Below are positions 1 through 7,564 of a stretch of DNA of 64,000 nucleotides, piece after piece. The notes under the pieces are model-generated. The model was not told the DNA's origin and searched no databases. It saw only the letters and a list, made by a program, of their open reading frames with translations. A program made the translations under genes and the position numbers. This stretch comes from Janthinobacterium sp. TB1-E2 (GTDB lineage Bacteria > Pseudomonadota > Gammaproteobacteria > Burkholderiales > Burkholderiaceae_D). Numbering within the stretch: the first letter of the stretch is position 1; the number at the start of each line of letters is the position of its first letter. Location: NCBI RefSeq assembly GCF_036885605.1, contig NZ_CP142523.1, forward strand, positions 5,022,001-5,086,000, written 5' to 3'.

Positions 1-1125
1 CACACCTGCCATTGCCCGCTGGTGGGCGTGGGTTTGCCATTGGGCTACCTGCGCAAGCTGGTAGGCAAGATGACGGGCGGACGCGTGCTGGCCGACGACT
101 ACGAAGTGCACGTGGGCGCCGTGACGGAATGCGGCGCGCGCAACCGCCTGTCCGAAGCGCTGCAAAAGGAACTCGAACGCCGCTACGCTCCCGTGATCCT
201 GCGCTTTCGCGGCGCCAAGACCACGGAGCAGGTAGCGCAACTGTGGCGCACGGCCGTCGCCAACGGCGACGTGTCGGGCGCTTTCTGGGCCGGCCTGACG
301 CACCCGCGCTGCGATGCCGAGCTGGAAGAACAGATGTGCCGCGACTTGCACATGATCCAGCACCAGGCCGGCGCCTGCGTGCGCGCCGACATGGGCAAAT
401 TTACGGCCTTGCAGGAAGAAAATGCGCGCCTGACACAGGAACTGTCCAAGCTGCAACAACGCAGCCAGGCGGCGCTCATGGAAAAGACGGGCGAGCTGGA
501 ACGCCAGGAAGCCGTGCTGCTGCGCACGCGTGCCGAGGCCATCGGCAAGGATAGCGTGATCGACGGCTTGCGCGCGGAACTGGCGCAGTTGCAGGCCGCC
601 ATCCCCGCGCTGGAATCGCGCACGCGCCTGGTCGAACGCCTGGCGCAAATGGATGAGCGCGAAAAGGAATTGCGCCAGCAAATCACGGAATTGAAACAGG
701 CCCAGCCGCGCCCGGCCGCTGTCGCGCCGACACCGGCGCCGAAGCTGGAAGTGCCGACCGGCGGCAAGCTCAAAATGCCGATCCGCCTCGTCGACCAAAG
801 CGTCTTGTGCGTGGGCGGACGCAGCGGCAATGTCGCCACCTACCGCGCCCTGATCGAGCGGGTGGGCGCGCAGTTCGCCCACCACGACGGGGGCCTGGAA
901 GACAATGCCAACCTGCTCGACTCGAGCCTGGCGGCGGCCGACCTGGTGATTTGCCAGACGGGCTGCATCAGCCACAGCGCCTACTGGCGCGTGAAGGATT
1001 ATTGCAAGCGCACGGGCAAACGCTGCGTCTTCATCGACAACCCCAGCATCTCCAGCCTGGCGCGCGGCTTGCAGGAAGTGAGCGGCGACATGGACACGGC
1101 GCCGCTGGTCGATATCCAGCCGTAA
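1..1125 (+). CDS. DUF2325 domain protein, 5' end cut by the window
   Basis: The reading frame is open from the first base (His-Thr-Cys-His-Cys), so the start lies upstream and the GTG at 22 is probably internal. From the first visible codon, a long charged, heptad-like stretch at about residues 130-245 predicts a coiled coil. A Pro/Ala linker follows, then a C-terminal DUF2325 domain from about residue 268, beginning VLCVGG and ending with the motif ICQTGCISHSAYWRVKDYCK. DUF2325 proteins have no firmly assigned activity. The conserved Cys/His residues suggest metal or redox chemistry, which is inference. The gene is convergent with the reductase operon ending at 1141, with only 15 bases between. 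Family confidence is good; the role is unknown. Confidence 0.8.
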   Translation, partial: HTCHCPLVGVGLPLGYLRKLVGKMTGGRVLADDYEVHVGAVTECGARNRLSEALQKELERRYAPVILRFRGAKTTEQVAQLWRTAVANGDVSGAFWAGLTHPRCDAELEEQMCRDLHMIQHQAGACVRADMGKFTALQEENARLTQELSKLQQRSQAALMEKTGELERQEAVLLRTRAEAIGKDSVIDGLRAELAQLQAAIPALESRTRLVERLAQMDEREKELRQQITELKQAQPRPAAVAPTPAPKLEVPTGGKLKMPIRLVDQSVLCVGGRSGNVATYRALIERVGAQFAHHDGGLEDNANLLDSSLAAADLVICQTGCISHSAYWRVKDYCKRTGKRCVFIDNPSISSLARGLQEVSGDMDTAPLVDIQP

Positions 1126-1140
1126 GCAGTCCCCTCTGTA

Positions 1141-2505
1141 TTAATACACGTCGCGCCGGTAGCGCCCTTCAGCTGCCAGCGCATCGAGCGCGGGCCGGCC
1201 CAGGATCTCTTGTAGCGCCTGGTCGACGCCGCCCGCCATGCCGGCCAGGCTGCCGCAAATATAGATGGCCGCGCCCTGCTCCAGCCACAGCTTGACTTCA
1301 TCGGCATTGCCGCGCAGGCGGTCCTGCACGTAGGTCCGCTCCGCTTGGTCGCGCGAAAAGGCCAGGTCCAGACGCGGCAGGTCGCCGCTGGCGTGCCAGC
1401 CTTCAATTTCTTCGCGATAATGGAAATCATGGGCCACATTACGTTCGCCAAAGATCAGCCAGTTGCGCCGCTGCCCTGCCAGCACGCGGCTTTTCAAATG
1501 TCCGCGCAAGCCGGCGATGCCGCTGCCGTTGCCGATCAAAATCAATGGACGCTGGACATTGTCTTCCAGGCGGAAACGCCGGTGCTGGCGCAAGCGCAGC
1601 TGCACCACGTCGCCGACCTTGGCCTGCGCCGTGAGCCAGCCCGAGGCCAGGCCCAGGCTGCCATCGGGATGCGCATGCTGGCGTACCAGCAAGTGCACGC
1701 CGCCATCGCGCGGGATCGAGGCGATCGAATATTCGCGCGGCTGCGATGGATCGGCGGGCGCCGTCACCTGCACCAGGTCGCCCGACTGCCACTCCGGCAA
1801 GCTGCCGGCCACGGGCGCCAGTTCCACATGATAGATGGCGCCGCCCGCGCTGCCGGGGTTGAGGTGGCGCCGCTGCGTCAGCCGCCAGTCGCCAAACGCG
1901 GGCGCGCTCCAGTCCGGCGCGTCGCTGGTGCCGGCCAGGTGGCTCAGGTGTTGGAACCATTGCTCGATGGCGGCGCTGGCGCTGCGGTCGACTTCGATGC
2001 GCTCGAACAGACGCGACGCACCCTGCGCCGCCAGCCAGGCATCGAGCGAGCGGCCGAAACCGCAGAACTGGCCATAGCTGCGGTCGCCCAGGGCCAGCAC
2101 GGCATAGTGCAATTGCGGCAGCGCAATCTCACCCGTCATCAATCGGCCCATGAAGGCGGCCGCATTGTCGGGCGCGTCGCCTTCGCCGTACGTGCTGACC
2201 AGGAACAAGGCCCGTTCCGCCTGTTGCAGATCAGCGGCTGTCACTTCGGCCAGCGCACACAGGCGCACGGGGATGCCGGCCAGCTGCAGGCTCTGCGCCG
2301 TTTGCGTGGCCAGTTCCTCGGCATTGCCCGTCTGGCTCGCATACGCCACCAGCCAGGGACGGCTGTTGGCCAGCGCCGCCTTGGCCGCGTCGGACGTGCG
2401 GCGCTTGGCGCGCGCGCGCAGCCAGGGCGCCAGGCACACGCCCGCATAACTGAGGGACAGGGCGGCCAGCAAGGCCAGCCGCGTCGTATCGTGCGTAAAA
2501 ATCAT
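1141..2505 (-). CDS. Membrane-anchored flavodoxin/NADPH reductase (sulfite-reductase-flavoprotein type)
   Basis: 454 residues. One N-terminal hydrophobic segment (about 8-27) followed by Arg/Lys predicts an inner-membrane anchor with the body in the cytoplasm. A flavodoxin domain follows (FMN loop SQTGNAEE near residue 57, then STYGEGDAP). Next come a ferredoxin-reductase FAD domain (REYSIASIP) and an NADPH-binding domain (LIGNGSGIAG; the protein ends RYRRDVY, with the terminal Tyr near the flavin as in CysJ). It is a compact CysJ/P450-reductase-like protein. As the last gene of the Fur-box operon it probably passes NADPH electrons to the PepSY membrane partner for ferric reduction. The enzyme class is seen in sequence; the partner is inferred from context. 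Confidence 0.88.
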   Translation of the reverse strand: MIFTHDTTRLALLAALSLSYAGVCLAPWLRARAKRRTSDAAKAALANSRPWLVAYASQTGNAEELATQTAQSLQLAGIPVRLCALAEVTAADLQQAERALFLVSTYGEGDAPDNAAAFMGRLMTGEIALPQLHYAVLALGDRSYGQFCGFGRSLDAWLAAQGASRLFERIEVDRSASAAIEQWFQHLSHLAGTSDAPDWSAPAFGDWRLTQRRHLNPGSAGGAIYHVELAPVAGSLPEWQSGDLVQVTAPADPSQPREYSIASIPRDGGVHLLVRQHAHPDGSLGLASGWLTAQAKVGDVVQLRLRQHRRFRLEDNVQRPLILIGNGSGIAGLRGHLKSRVLAGQRRNWLIFGERNVAHDFHYREEIEGWHASGDLPRLDLAFSRDQAERTYVQDRLRGNADEVKLWLEQGAAIYICGSLAGMAGGVDQALQEILGRPALDALAAEGRYRRDVY

Positions 2506-2516
2506 GGATTAATCGT

Positions 2517-3557
2517 TCATTCGTCGAGCATGGCCAGCATGTGGCTGCTCAGCGTTTCATGGTAGCCGTGACCGTCGCGCTGCAGGAAGCGCACGGCCAG
2601 GCCCTGCTCTTCGGCCAGCACCATGCCGGCCTCGACACCCAGCACGGTCAGGGCCGTCGACCAGGCGTCGGCCGCCATGCATTGCTCATGCACGACGGTG
2701 ACGGAAGCGAGTTGATTGGCGATCGGCATGCCGTTGCGCGGATCGATGGTGTGCGAGAAACGCACCGTGCCGTCCTTGAAGAAACGCCGGTAATCGCCCG
2801 ACGTCGCCACGGACAAGCCGTGCAGCGCCAGCAGCATTTCCGCCGGATGCTGCGCATGATCGGCACTATCGGCGGCGCCATCGACCTGTTCCAGCATCAC
2901 CCACCACGGCTGGCCGTCGGGCTTGCTGCCGGCGCCGCGCAGCTCGCCACCGACTTCGACCAGGTAATGGTGGATGCCCTGGCTGTCCAGGTAGCGGGCC
3001 AGGCGGTCCACGCCATAGCCCTTGGCGATGGCGGACAAATCGAGCTGCAAGCCGCCCGGCTGGCGCGCGCGGCGGGCCGGCAAGTCCAGCTCCAGGCGGC
3101 GGCGCTGGCCTTGCGCCAGCAGCAGCGCCACGCTATCGTCTTTCGGCGGCAAAAAGCCCGGTTCATCGTAGCGATGGCGGGGACCGAAGCCCCACAGATT
3201 GACGAGGGCGCCCGCGCACGGGTCGTACGCGCCGCCCGATGCTTGCGACACGTGCATGGCAAAGCCCAGCACCTCGCAAAACGCGGCGGGCAGGCTGTGC
3301 CAGCTGCCTGGCCCGGCCCGGTTGAAGCGGCCCAGGTCGGACTCGTCGTTCCAGTGGCTCATTTGCGCGACGACCAGGTCCAGCTGCTGCTGCAAGCCCT
3401 GCTGCAAGTCGGCGCTGCCCGCGCGTCCCGGCATGGCGGACTCGAGCAGGCGCACCGACCAGCTGGTGCCCATGGACAAGCCGCGCAAGTCCCGGATCGC
3501 GGCGCCGGGCGGCGCGGCCTGATCGGAAATATGCTGCGGCAGCAGGACCCGGCGCAT
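2517..3557 (-). CDS. apbE: FAD:protein FMN transferase (ApbE)
   Basis: 346 residues. ApbE covalently attaches FMN from FAD to Thr/Ser of target proteins in a Mg-dependent reaction. Family motifs are present: GTSWSVRLLES near the N-terminus, DLSAIAKGYGVDRLARYL, YLVEVGGELR, and SHTIDPRNG, followed by the Asp-rich AADAWSTAL region. No convincing signal peptide or lipobox is seen (the N-terminus is MRRVLLPQHISDQAAPP), which is unusual because many ApbE proteins are exported. The start at 3557 is the first ATG of the frame; an exported form would need an upstream start I do not see. It sits between the DUF4198 gene and the reductase, 11 bases from the latter. Its likely substrate is the DUF2271 protein encoded upstream. 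Confidence 0.92.
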   Translation of the reverse strand: MRRVLLPQHISDQAAPPGAAIRDLRGLSMGTSWSVRLLESAMPGRAGSADLQQGLQQQLDLVVAQMSHWNDESDLGRFNRAGPGSWHSLPAAFCEVLGFAMHVSQASGGAYDPCAGALVNLWGFGPRHRYDEPGFLPPKDDSVALLLAQGQRRRLELDLPARRARQPGGLQLDLSAIAKGYGVDRLARYLDSQGIHHYLVEVGGELRGAGSKPDGQPWWVMLEQVDGAADSADHAQHPAEMLLALHGLSVATSGDYRRFFKDGTVRFSHTIDPRNGMPIANQLASVTVVHEQCMAADAWSTALTVLGVEAGMVLAEEQGLAVRFLQRDGHGYHETLSSHMLAMLDE

Positions 3558-3583
3558 CGGCGCTCTCGTGAGGATGCCGCCGC

Positions 3584-4408
3584 TTACTGCGGCAGCACTT
3601 CCACGGTGGCCGCGTACGTCATGCGGCGCTCGGGCATCACCGGCGGCTGGCCGGCCACGGCCGGTGCGGCCGCTGGCCAGGTGCTGCTCAGGTAATACAT
3701 GCCGGCCGCCGGCACAGTGAACGTGATCTCGCCCTTGGCATCGGTGCTCTGGCGGATTTCACCGAGCACGCCACGGTATCGCACGCCGCCTGGCACCAGG
3801 CTGAAGGCCTGGTTCGCCGCCGGCTTGCCATCGACGAAGAAGCGCCACGTGGCTTTTTCGCCCGCGCGCAAGTCGTTCGGGTGCGTCACGGGGACGAATT
3901 CCAGGCCCACGCCGGTCGGCTTGAACACTTCCGTGCTCGTTTCGCCATTGCTGAAGAAAGTTTCCAGGCGCGCTGCCGTGCGCGTGATTTTCAGCTCTTG
4001 CGCGTCGGCCGGCACGTCCTTCTTGAACGTCTCTTCGTTGCCGCGGAAACGTTTCTGCTCGCCATTGAGCTTGTAGCTGCCCATCACGTTTTGCGACACG
4101 ATGGCCGCCTTGTACGTGCCCGGCTTTTCCATTTTTACGTCGAAGACGCTGCGCAAACGGCCCGTGACCGTGTTCGCCGGCGTGACCTTCGCGCCATCCG
4201 GACCGATCACTTGCAGCGCATCCAGGCGCAGCGGCTGGTGGTCGATATCGAACAGGCCGTCGGAAACGGCCGCGTCCACCGTCACCCAGGCGTCCTTGCT
4301 TTCCACCATCGTGCTCGATGGCACCATCCAGCCGCGGTGGGCGTGGGCGTTCATGGCCAGGCCGGCCAGGGCCACGGCGATCAGGGTTTTGTTGAATTGC
4401 TTGAACAT
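3584..4408 (-). CDS. DUF4198 periplasmic protein
   Basis: 274 residues, started at the ATG that begins MFKQFNKTLIAVALAG. The alternative upstream ATG at 4444 overlaps the preceding gene and would bury the signal peptide. A Sec signal peptide ends AMNAHA, leaving a mature N-terminus HRGW. The rest is beta-rich and matches DUF4198 (a periplasmic fold related to nickel/cobalt uptake NikM-like and carboxypeptidase-regulatory-like modules), ending YAATVEVLPQ. Members commonly accompany TonB receptors and metal systems. Here the gene lies between DUF2271 and apbE in a Fur-box operon, so a role in periplasmic iron handling is likely. The biochemical function is not established. The mature N-terminal His could be a metal ligand. 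Confidence 0.85.
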   Translation of the reverse strand: MFKQFNKTLIAVALAGLAMNAHAHRGWMVPSSTMVESKDAWVTVDAAVSDGLFDIDHQPLRLDALQVIGPDGAKVTPANTVTGRLRSVFDVKMEKPGTYKAAIVSQNVMGSYKLNGEQKRFRGNEETFKKDVPADAQELKITRTAARLETFFSNGETSTEVFKPTGVGLEFVPVTHPNDLRAGEKATWRFFVDGKPAANQAFSLVPGGVRYRGVLGEIRQSTDAKGEITFTVPAAGMYYLSSTWPAAAPAVAGQPPVMPERRMTYAATVEVLPQ

Positions 4409-4418
4409 GGTGTGCGCC

Positions 4419-4934
4419 TTATGGTTTGAGTTGGACGACGACATTGCCGAGTTCTTCCTTGCCCTTGGCAGGCACGGACTGGGCCGATTTCAGCGGCCAC
4501 TGGAACGGCACGCGCACCAGTTCGCGTCCGCCCGCTTCGCGCGCCGCTTCCACGACGACCTGGTATTCGCCGGCCGGCAGCTTGTCGAGCAAGGCTTTGG
4601 CGCCCGGGAACGTCAAGGTATGTTCACCGGGTGCGCGCGTGGCGCCGCTGACGCCGTCAACGGGCATGGCCAGGTCGCGGCCGCTCTTGCGCCACCATTG
4701 ACGCATGTCCTTCAGCCATTTTTCGCCGGCCTTGTCCTTCTTTTTCACGTCATACAGCACGGCCAGATTGCCAACGACCTTCTGGTCCGCCGTTTCCAGC
4801 CACGCCGCCACGTAAGGACGGTGGTATTCCGCCACGTTCAGTTGCGGCAGTTCAATCTTGAGGGACAGGTCGGCAGCCATCGCCGACGTACCGATCAGGG
4901 GAAGGCCAAGCGCCAGGGAGTAGCGTAATTTCAT
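4419..4934 (-). CDS. DUF2271 periplasmic protein with ApbE flavinylation motif
   Basis: 171 residues from the ATG giving MKLRYSLALGLPLIG; the frame stays open upstream into the PepSY gene, but only this start places a signal peptide (cleavage after SAMA) at the N-terminus. The DUF2271 body contains DGVSGAT at residues 93-99, which fits the known ApbE target pattern Dxx(S/A)GA(S/T), with Thr99 as the predicted FMN attachment site. A Lys/Trp-rich segment (KWLKDMRQWWRKSGRD) precedes it. It is encoded 26 bases after the PepSY gene and two genes before apbE, so it is probably a periplasmic flavoprotein that carries electrons from the membrane. The motif is seen directly; flavinylation is inferred. 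Confidence 0.87.
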   Translation of the reverse strand: MKLRYSLALGLPLIGTSAMAADLSLKIELPQLNVAEYHRPYVAAWLETADQKVVGNLAVLYDVKKKDKAGEKWLKDMRQWWRKSGRDLAMPVDGVSGATRAPGEHTLTFPGAKALLDKLPAGEYQVVVEAAREAGGRELVRVPFQWPLKSAQSVPAKGKEELGNVVVQLKP

Positions 4935-4960
4935 GGTGTGCCTGTAAAAAGGAAAAAACA

Positions 4961-5617
4961 TCAGTGGATAAACAGCAAGGCGATCGCGCAAGGTATCAAG
5001 ATACCGAGGCCCACCATCGGCCAGGTAAATGGCCGGTTGGCCGCGTGGAACTTCAAAATCAACAAACCCGTCAGGCAAAACACGATGCAGGCGCCGGCAA
5101 AAATGTCGATGAACCAGCTCCAGGCTACGCCCGTGTTGCGGCCCTTGTGGACATCGTTGAGCCAGGACACCCAGCCCCGGTCCGTCAATTCATATTCGGC
5201 GGCCCCGTCTTCGAGGCCGATGCGCACCCAGGCGTCGCCGCCCGCCTTGGGCAGCGGCAGATACACTTCGTCGACCGACCATTCGGCGGGACGCCCGCCC
5301 GCATTGAGCGACCATTGCTGCTTGAGCCAGGCTTCGGCGGCGGCCGGCATCGGTGCGTTGGCGCCATCGTGCTTGGCGGCATACGCGGCCAATTCCGTGA
5401 CGAGGGGTGCCGGCAGCTCGGCCTTCTGGCGTGTGATCGCCGGCTTGGCTTCGATCTGGCCGGCGTGGTTCAGGGTGATGCCGGTAATGGCGAACAGAAA
5501 CATGCCCAGCAGGCAAAGCGCCGAGCTGATCCAGTGCCATTGATGCAAATTCTTCAGCCAGACGGCGCGGCTGGCGTTGTTCCTGGCCTTGTCTGCGGCG
5601 CCCGCATTACCCATCAA
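4961..5617 (-). CDS. PepSY-associated transmembrane protein, first gene of the iron-reductase operon
   Basis: 218 residues. Architecture: a cytoplasmic N-terminus, a first membrane segment (SALCLLGMFLFAITGITL), a periplasmic PepSY-like region rich in Trp/Glu (residues about 55-145), a segment near SWFIDIFAGACIVFCLTGLL, and a final hydrophobic helix (WPMVGLGILIPCAIALLFIH). This fits the small PepSY_TM proteins that occur with DUF2271, DUF4198 and ApbE genes. His residues at the membrane faces (LHQWHW, NDVHKG) could ligate heme, as in related PepSY reductases, but this is inference. It lies closest to the Fur box at 5711-5730, which places it first in the transcript. Confidence 0.85.
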   Translation of the reverse strand: MMGNAGAADKARNNASRAVWLKNLHQWHWISSALCLLGMFLFAITGITLNHAGQIEAKPAITRQKAELPAPLVTELAAYAAKHDGANAPMPAAAEAWLKQQWSLNAGGRPAEWSVDEVYLPLPKAGGDAWVRIGLEDGAAEYELTDRGWVSWLNDVHKGRNTGVAWSWFIDIFAGACIVFCLTGLLILKFHAANRPFTWPMVGLGILIPCAIALLFIH

Positions 5618-5710
5618 TCGCTCCCGGCAAGGAGCGGGCCAGGTGGCGCGACAAGTCAGTGTGCTTCATTCCCATCCTTCAATCAAAGTGCATGCTTATA
5701 TTTTCAAACA

Positions 5711-5730
5711 AATGATAATGATTATCATTT
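5711..5730 (-). promoter_or_regulatory. Fur box upstream of the PepSY-ApbE operon
   Basis: The sequence AATGATAATGATTATCATTT is a near-perfect inverted repeat and matches the classical Fur consensus GATAATGATAATCATTATC over most positions. It lies about 95 bases before the PepSY start and in an AT-rich patch unlike its surroundings. It should repress the minus-strand operon when Fe(II) is plentiful. The plus-strand gene at 5878 could also be affected, but is about 150 bases away. Confidence 0.9.
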
Positions 5731-5877
5731 ATTAAGTCAATACATGGGGCGCTCCGCCGGGCCAGCGTTTTGTAACAGCTTTGAAACAAAGCTGGGCTGC
5801 TACGTAAGCTGCCGTACAGAGCCGCGTGCCATGCCCGTCTATGCTGTTGTTCAGGACAATCAAACAGGAGCACACCC

Positions 5878-6375
5878 ATGCAAGCGTATTCCAGCGAACA
5901 ACTGGCCAGCATCGCGGCCAAGATCAAGGACGTCAAATTCGGCATGCTGACCACCAGCGACGACATGCGCACCCTCACCAGCCGGCCGTTGACGCAGCAG
6001 CAGGTCGACAGCGAAGGGCAAATCTGGTTTTTTGTCTCGGACGATGCCGCTTACACGCGCGACTTGCTGAACAATCCGCAAGTCAACGTCAGCTTTGTCG
6101 ACACGGGCGACAGCTTGTATGTATCCGTCTGCGGCCACGCGCAGCTGCTGAAGGACCGCGCCAAGGCGGAGGAATTGTGGAACCCGTTGGTCAAAGCATG
6201 GTTCCCGGGCGGACTCGACGATCCGAAGCTGTCGCTGATCAAGGTGACGATACAGTCGGCCGAATACTGGGATAGCAGCGCCAGCAAGATGATGCAATTC
6301 TATGAAATGGCCAAGGCCGCCATCACGGGCGAGCCGCCGAAGGATATGGGCGAACACGGCCGGGTCGATCTGTAG
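5878..6375 (+). CDS. Pyridoxamine 5'-phosphate oxidase family protein (general stress protein 26-like)
   Basis: 165 residues, a single split-barrel FMN-binding domain. Typical features: the early strand KFGMLTTSDDMRTLTSRPL, WFFVSDDAAYTRDLLNNPQVNVSF, and YVSVCGHAQLL followed by WFPGGLDDPKLSLIKV. These match the general stress protein 26/YdaG branch rather than true PdxH, which is longer and lies in vitamin B6 pathways. A clear AGGAG lies just ahead of the ATG at 5878. The protein probably binds a flavin or F420-like cofactor in the cytoplasm and acts in stress tolerance; the substrate is unknown. It is transcribed away from the iron operon. Confidence 0.85.
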   Translation: MQAYSSEQLASIAAKIKDVKFGMLTTSDDMRTLTSRPLTQQQVDSEGQIWFFVSDDAAYTRDLLNNPQVNVSFVDTGDSLYVSVCGHAQLLKDRAKAEELWNPLVKAWFPGGLDDPKLSLIKVTIQSAEYWDSSASKMMQFYEMAKAAITGEPPKDMGEHGRVDL

Positions 6376-6382
6376 CAGGTTT

Positions 6383-6432
6383 ACCCTATTTTACCCGGGT
6401 GTTATTGACTTTCAATTTAACCCGGGTAAAAT
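6383..6432. promoter_or_regulatory. Repeated ACCCGGGT palindromes, candidate operator
   Basis: Two copies of the 8-bp palindrome ACCCGGGT occur at 6393-6400 and 6420-6427, flanked by TTT/AAA so that they read TTTTACCCGGGTG and TTAACCCGGGTAAAA. The 13-mers ATTTTACCCGGGT and ACCCGGGTAAAAT are also exact inverted repeats of each other (6388-6400 and 6420-6432). A partial copy (TTTACCCT) precedes them. They lie between the PPOX stop and the DUF2239 start. Such paired palindromes usually bind a dimeric regulator; which one is unknown. Confidence 0.55.
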
Positions 6433-6458
6433 TGCCTCATTCCCCCATGGAGGCAAAC

Positions 6459-7052
6459 ATGCATACCCCCGCAACACCCGAGCTCACCGCCTTCGCCGGC
6501 AAACGCAAAGTGGCCGCCGGCCCCTTGCACGCCGTGGCGCAAACACTGAAGGAACTGGTGACGCGCGAACCCGATGCGCAGATCCTGATCTTCGACGACG
6601 CCAGCGGCAGCCAGGTCGACCTGAACCTGCATGGCAGCCTGGCCGATGTGCTGCAGCGCCTGCCGCGTGCAGCCACGCCGGCGCCGCAGGAAGACATTCC
6701 CGCGCGCACGGCAGGCCGGCCGAAGCTGGGCGTGGTGGCGCGCGAAATCACCCTGCTGCCCCGTCACTGGGAATGGCTGGCAACGCAGCCGGGTGGTGCT
6801 TCCGTGGCCTTGCGCAAACTGGTGGAACACGCGCAGCGCGGCAACAAGGCGCACGATGAACAGCGCCAGGCACGCGAAGCGGCCTATAAAGTCATGAATG
6901 CGCTGGCCGGCGACGCGCCCGGCTTCGAGGAAGCGAGCCGCGCCCTGTTCGCCGGCAAGCAGCCGGCGTTCCTCGCATGCGTGCAGGACTGGCCAGCCGA
7001 CGTGCGCGAACACGTCTTGCGGCTGGCCCAGCGGGGATGGTCCGAAGATTAA
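6459..7052 (+). CDS. DUF2239 family protein
   Basis: 197 residues. I chose the ATG at 6459 because GGAGG lies directly upstream (6450-6454); the in-frame ATG at 6447 and earlier starts contain this ribosome site. The protein begins MHTPATPELTAFAGKRKVAAGP and shows the family pattern ILIFDDASGSQVDLNLHGS, followed by GRPKLGVVAREITLLPRHWEWL, as in DUF2239 proteins. The last 60 residues are helical and end LRLAQRGWSED. There is no signal peptide or membrane segment. The function of the family is unknown. The GRPKLGVVAREITLLPRHWEWL section resembles short DNA-binding-like segments seen in small regulators, which is only a suggestion. The palindromes at 6383-6432 probably control it. Confidence 0.85.
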   Translation: MHTPATPELTAFAGKRKVAAGPLHAVAQTLKELVTREPDAQILIFDDASGSQVDLNLHGSLADVLQRLPRAATPAPQEDIPARTAGRPKLGVVAREITLLPRHWEWLATQPGGASVALRKLVEHAQRGNKAHDEQRQAREAAYKVMNALAGDAPGFEEASRALFAGKQPAFLACVQDWPADVREHVLRLAQRGWSED

Positions 7053-7067
7053 GCGACGGTGGAAAGA

Positions 7068-7331
7068 TCAGACGCCCGTGCTGCCCGTGGTATCGGGCGC
7101 ATCGTCGGCGCTCTGCCGGCTCTGCCCGGCGGAACCGGCCTGGTGATGGGGCAAGCGGTCGGCGCGCCGCACTTCGCCGATGGAAAACAGATCGTCGCCG
7201 ATATCGAGGCCTTGCTCGCTATCGACCAGCACAAAGTTTTCGCCCGACTCGGCCGTACTTTGCTTGCTGCCTGCCATGGACGGCGCACCGCCCTGGCTAT
7301 TGCCGGGCTGCGGCGTAGTGGAGTTGCCCAT
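7068..7331 (-). CDS. Small hydrophilic hypothetical protein
   Basis: 87 residues, starting at the second of two adjacent ATGs, which is six bases from GGAG; the first ATG (7334) is too close to it. The N-terminal 25 residues are low-complexity (Gly, Ser, Gln, Thr). A central conserved-looking part reads ENFVLVDSEQGLDIGDDLFS, and the tail is His/Gln/Ser/Asp-rich. I do not recognise a family. The opposite strand is also open across this region but translates to an Arg/Ala/Gly-rich product typical of GC-rich shadow frames and lacks a clear ribosome site. It faces the PPOX and DUF2239 genes and lies near another small stress-type gene. Confidence 0.6.
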   Translation of the reverse strand: MGNSTTPQPGNSQGGAPSMAGSKQSTAESGENFVLVDSEQGLDIGDDLFSIGEVRRADRLPHHQAGSAGQSRQSADDAPDTTGSTGV

Positions 7332-7564
7332 CATCTTCTCCCTGATCGTGAGTACGTGAGTGCGGATTGACTGCGTTCACTGCGTTGACTGCGCGTGGGC
7401 CGTGGCCGGCGCAGCTATTTCATCATAGTCCATGCCTGCTGCAATGCATCAAAATTTTCGCTAGCCAGCGGCAGCCAAACAAGCGCGGCCCTGGCCAGCG
7501 GCGTGCCTGCCTCCCGCCGCCCAGGGCCCATTGCTACTTGCAACGTGCTACTGCTTGCCAGTCA

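Noticed and set aside
7059..7370. Plus-strand frame over the small hydrophilic gene
   Set aside because: Composition is Arg/Ala/Gly/Leu-rich and the ribosome site is poor, whereas the minus-strand frame has a good GGAG and a sensible protein.
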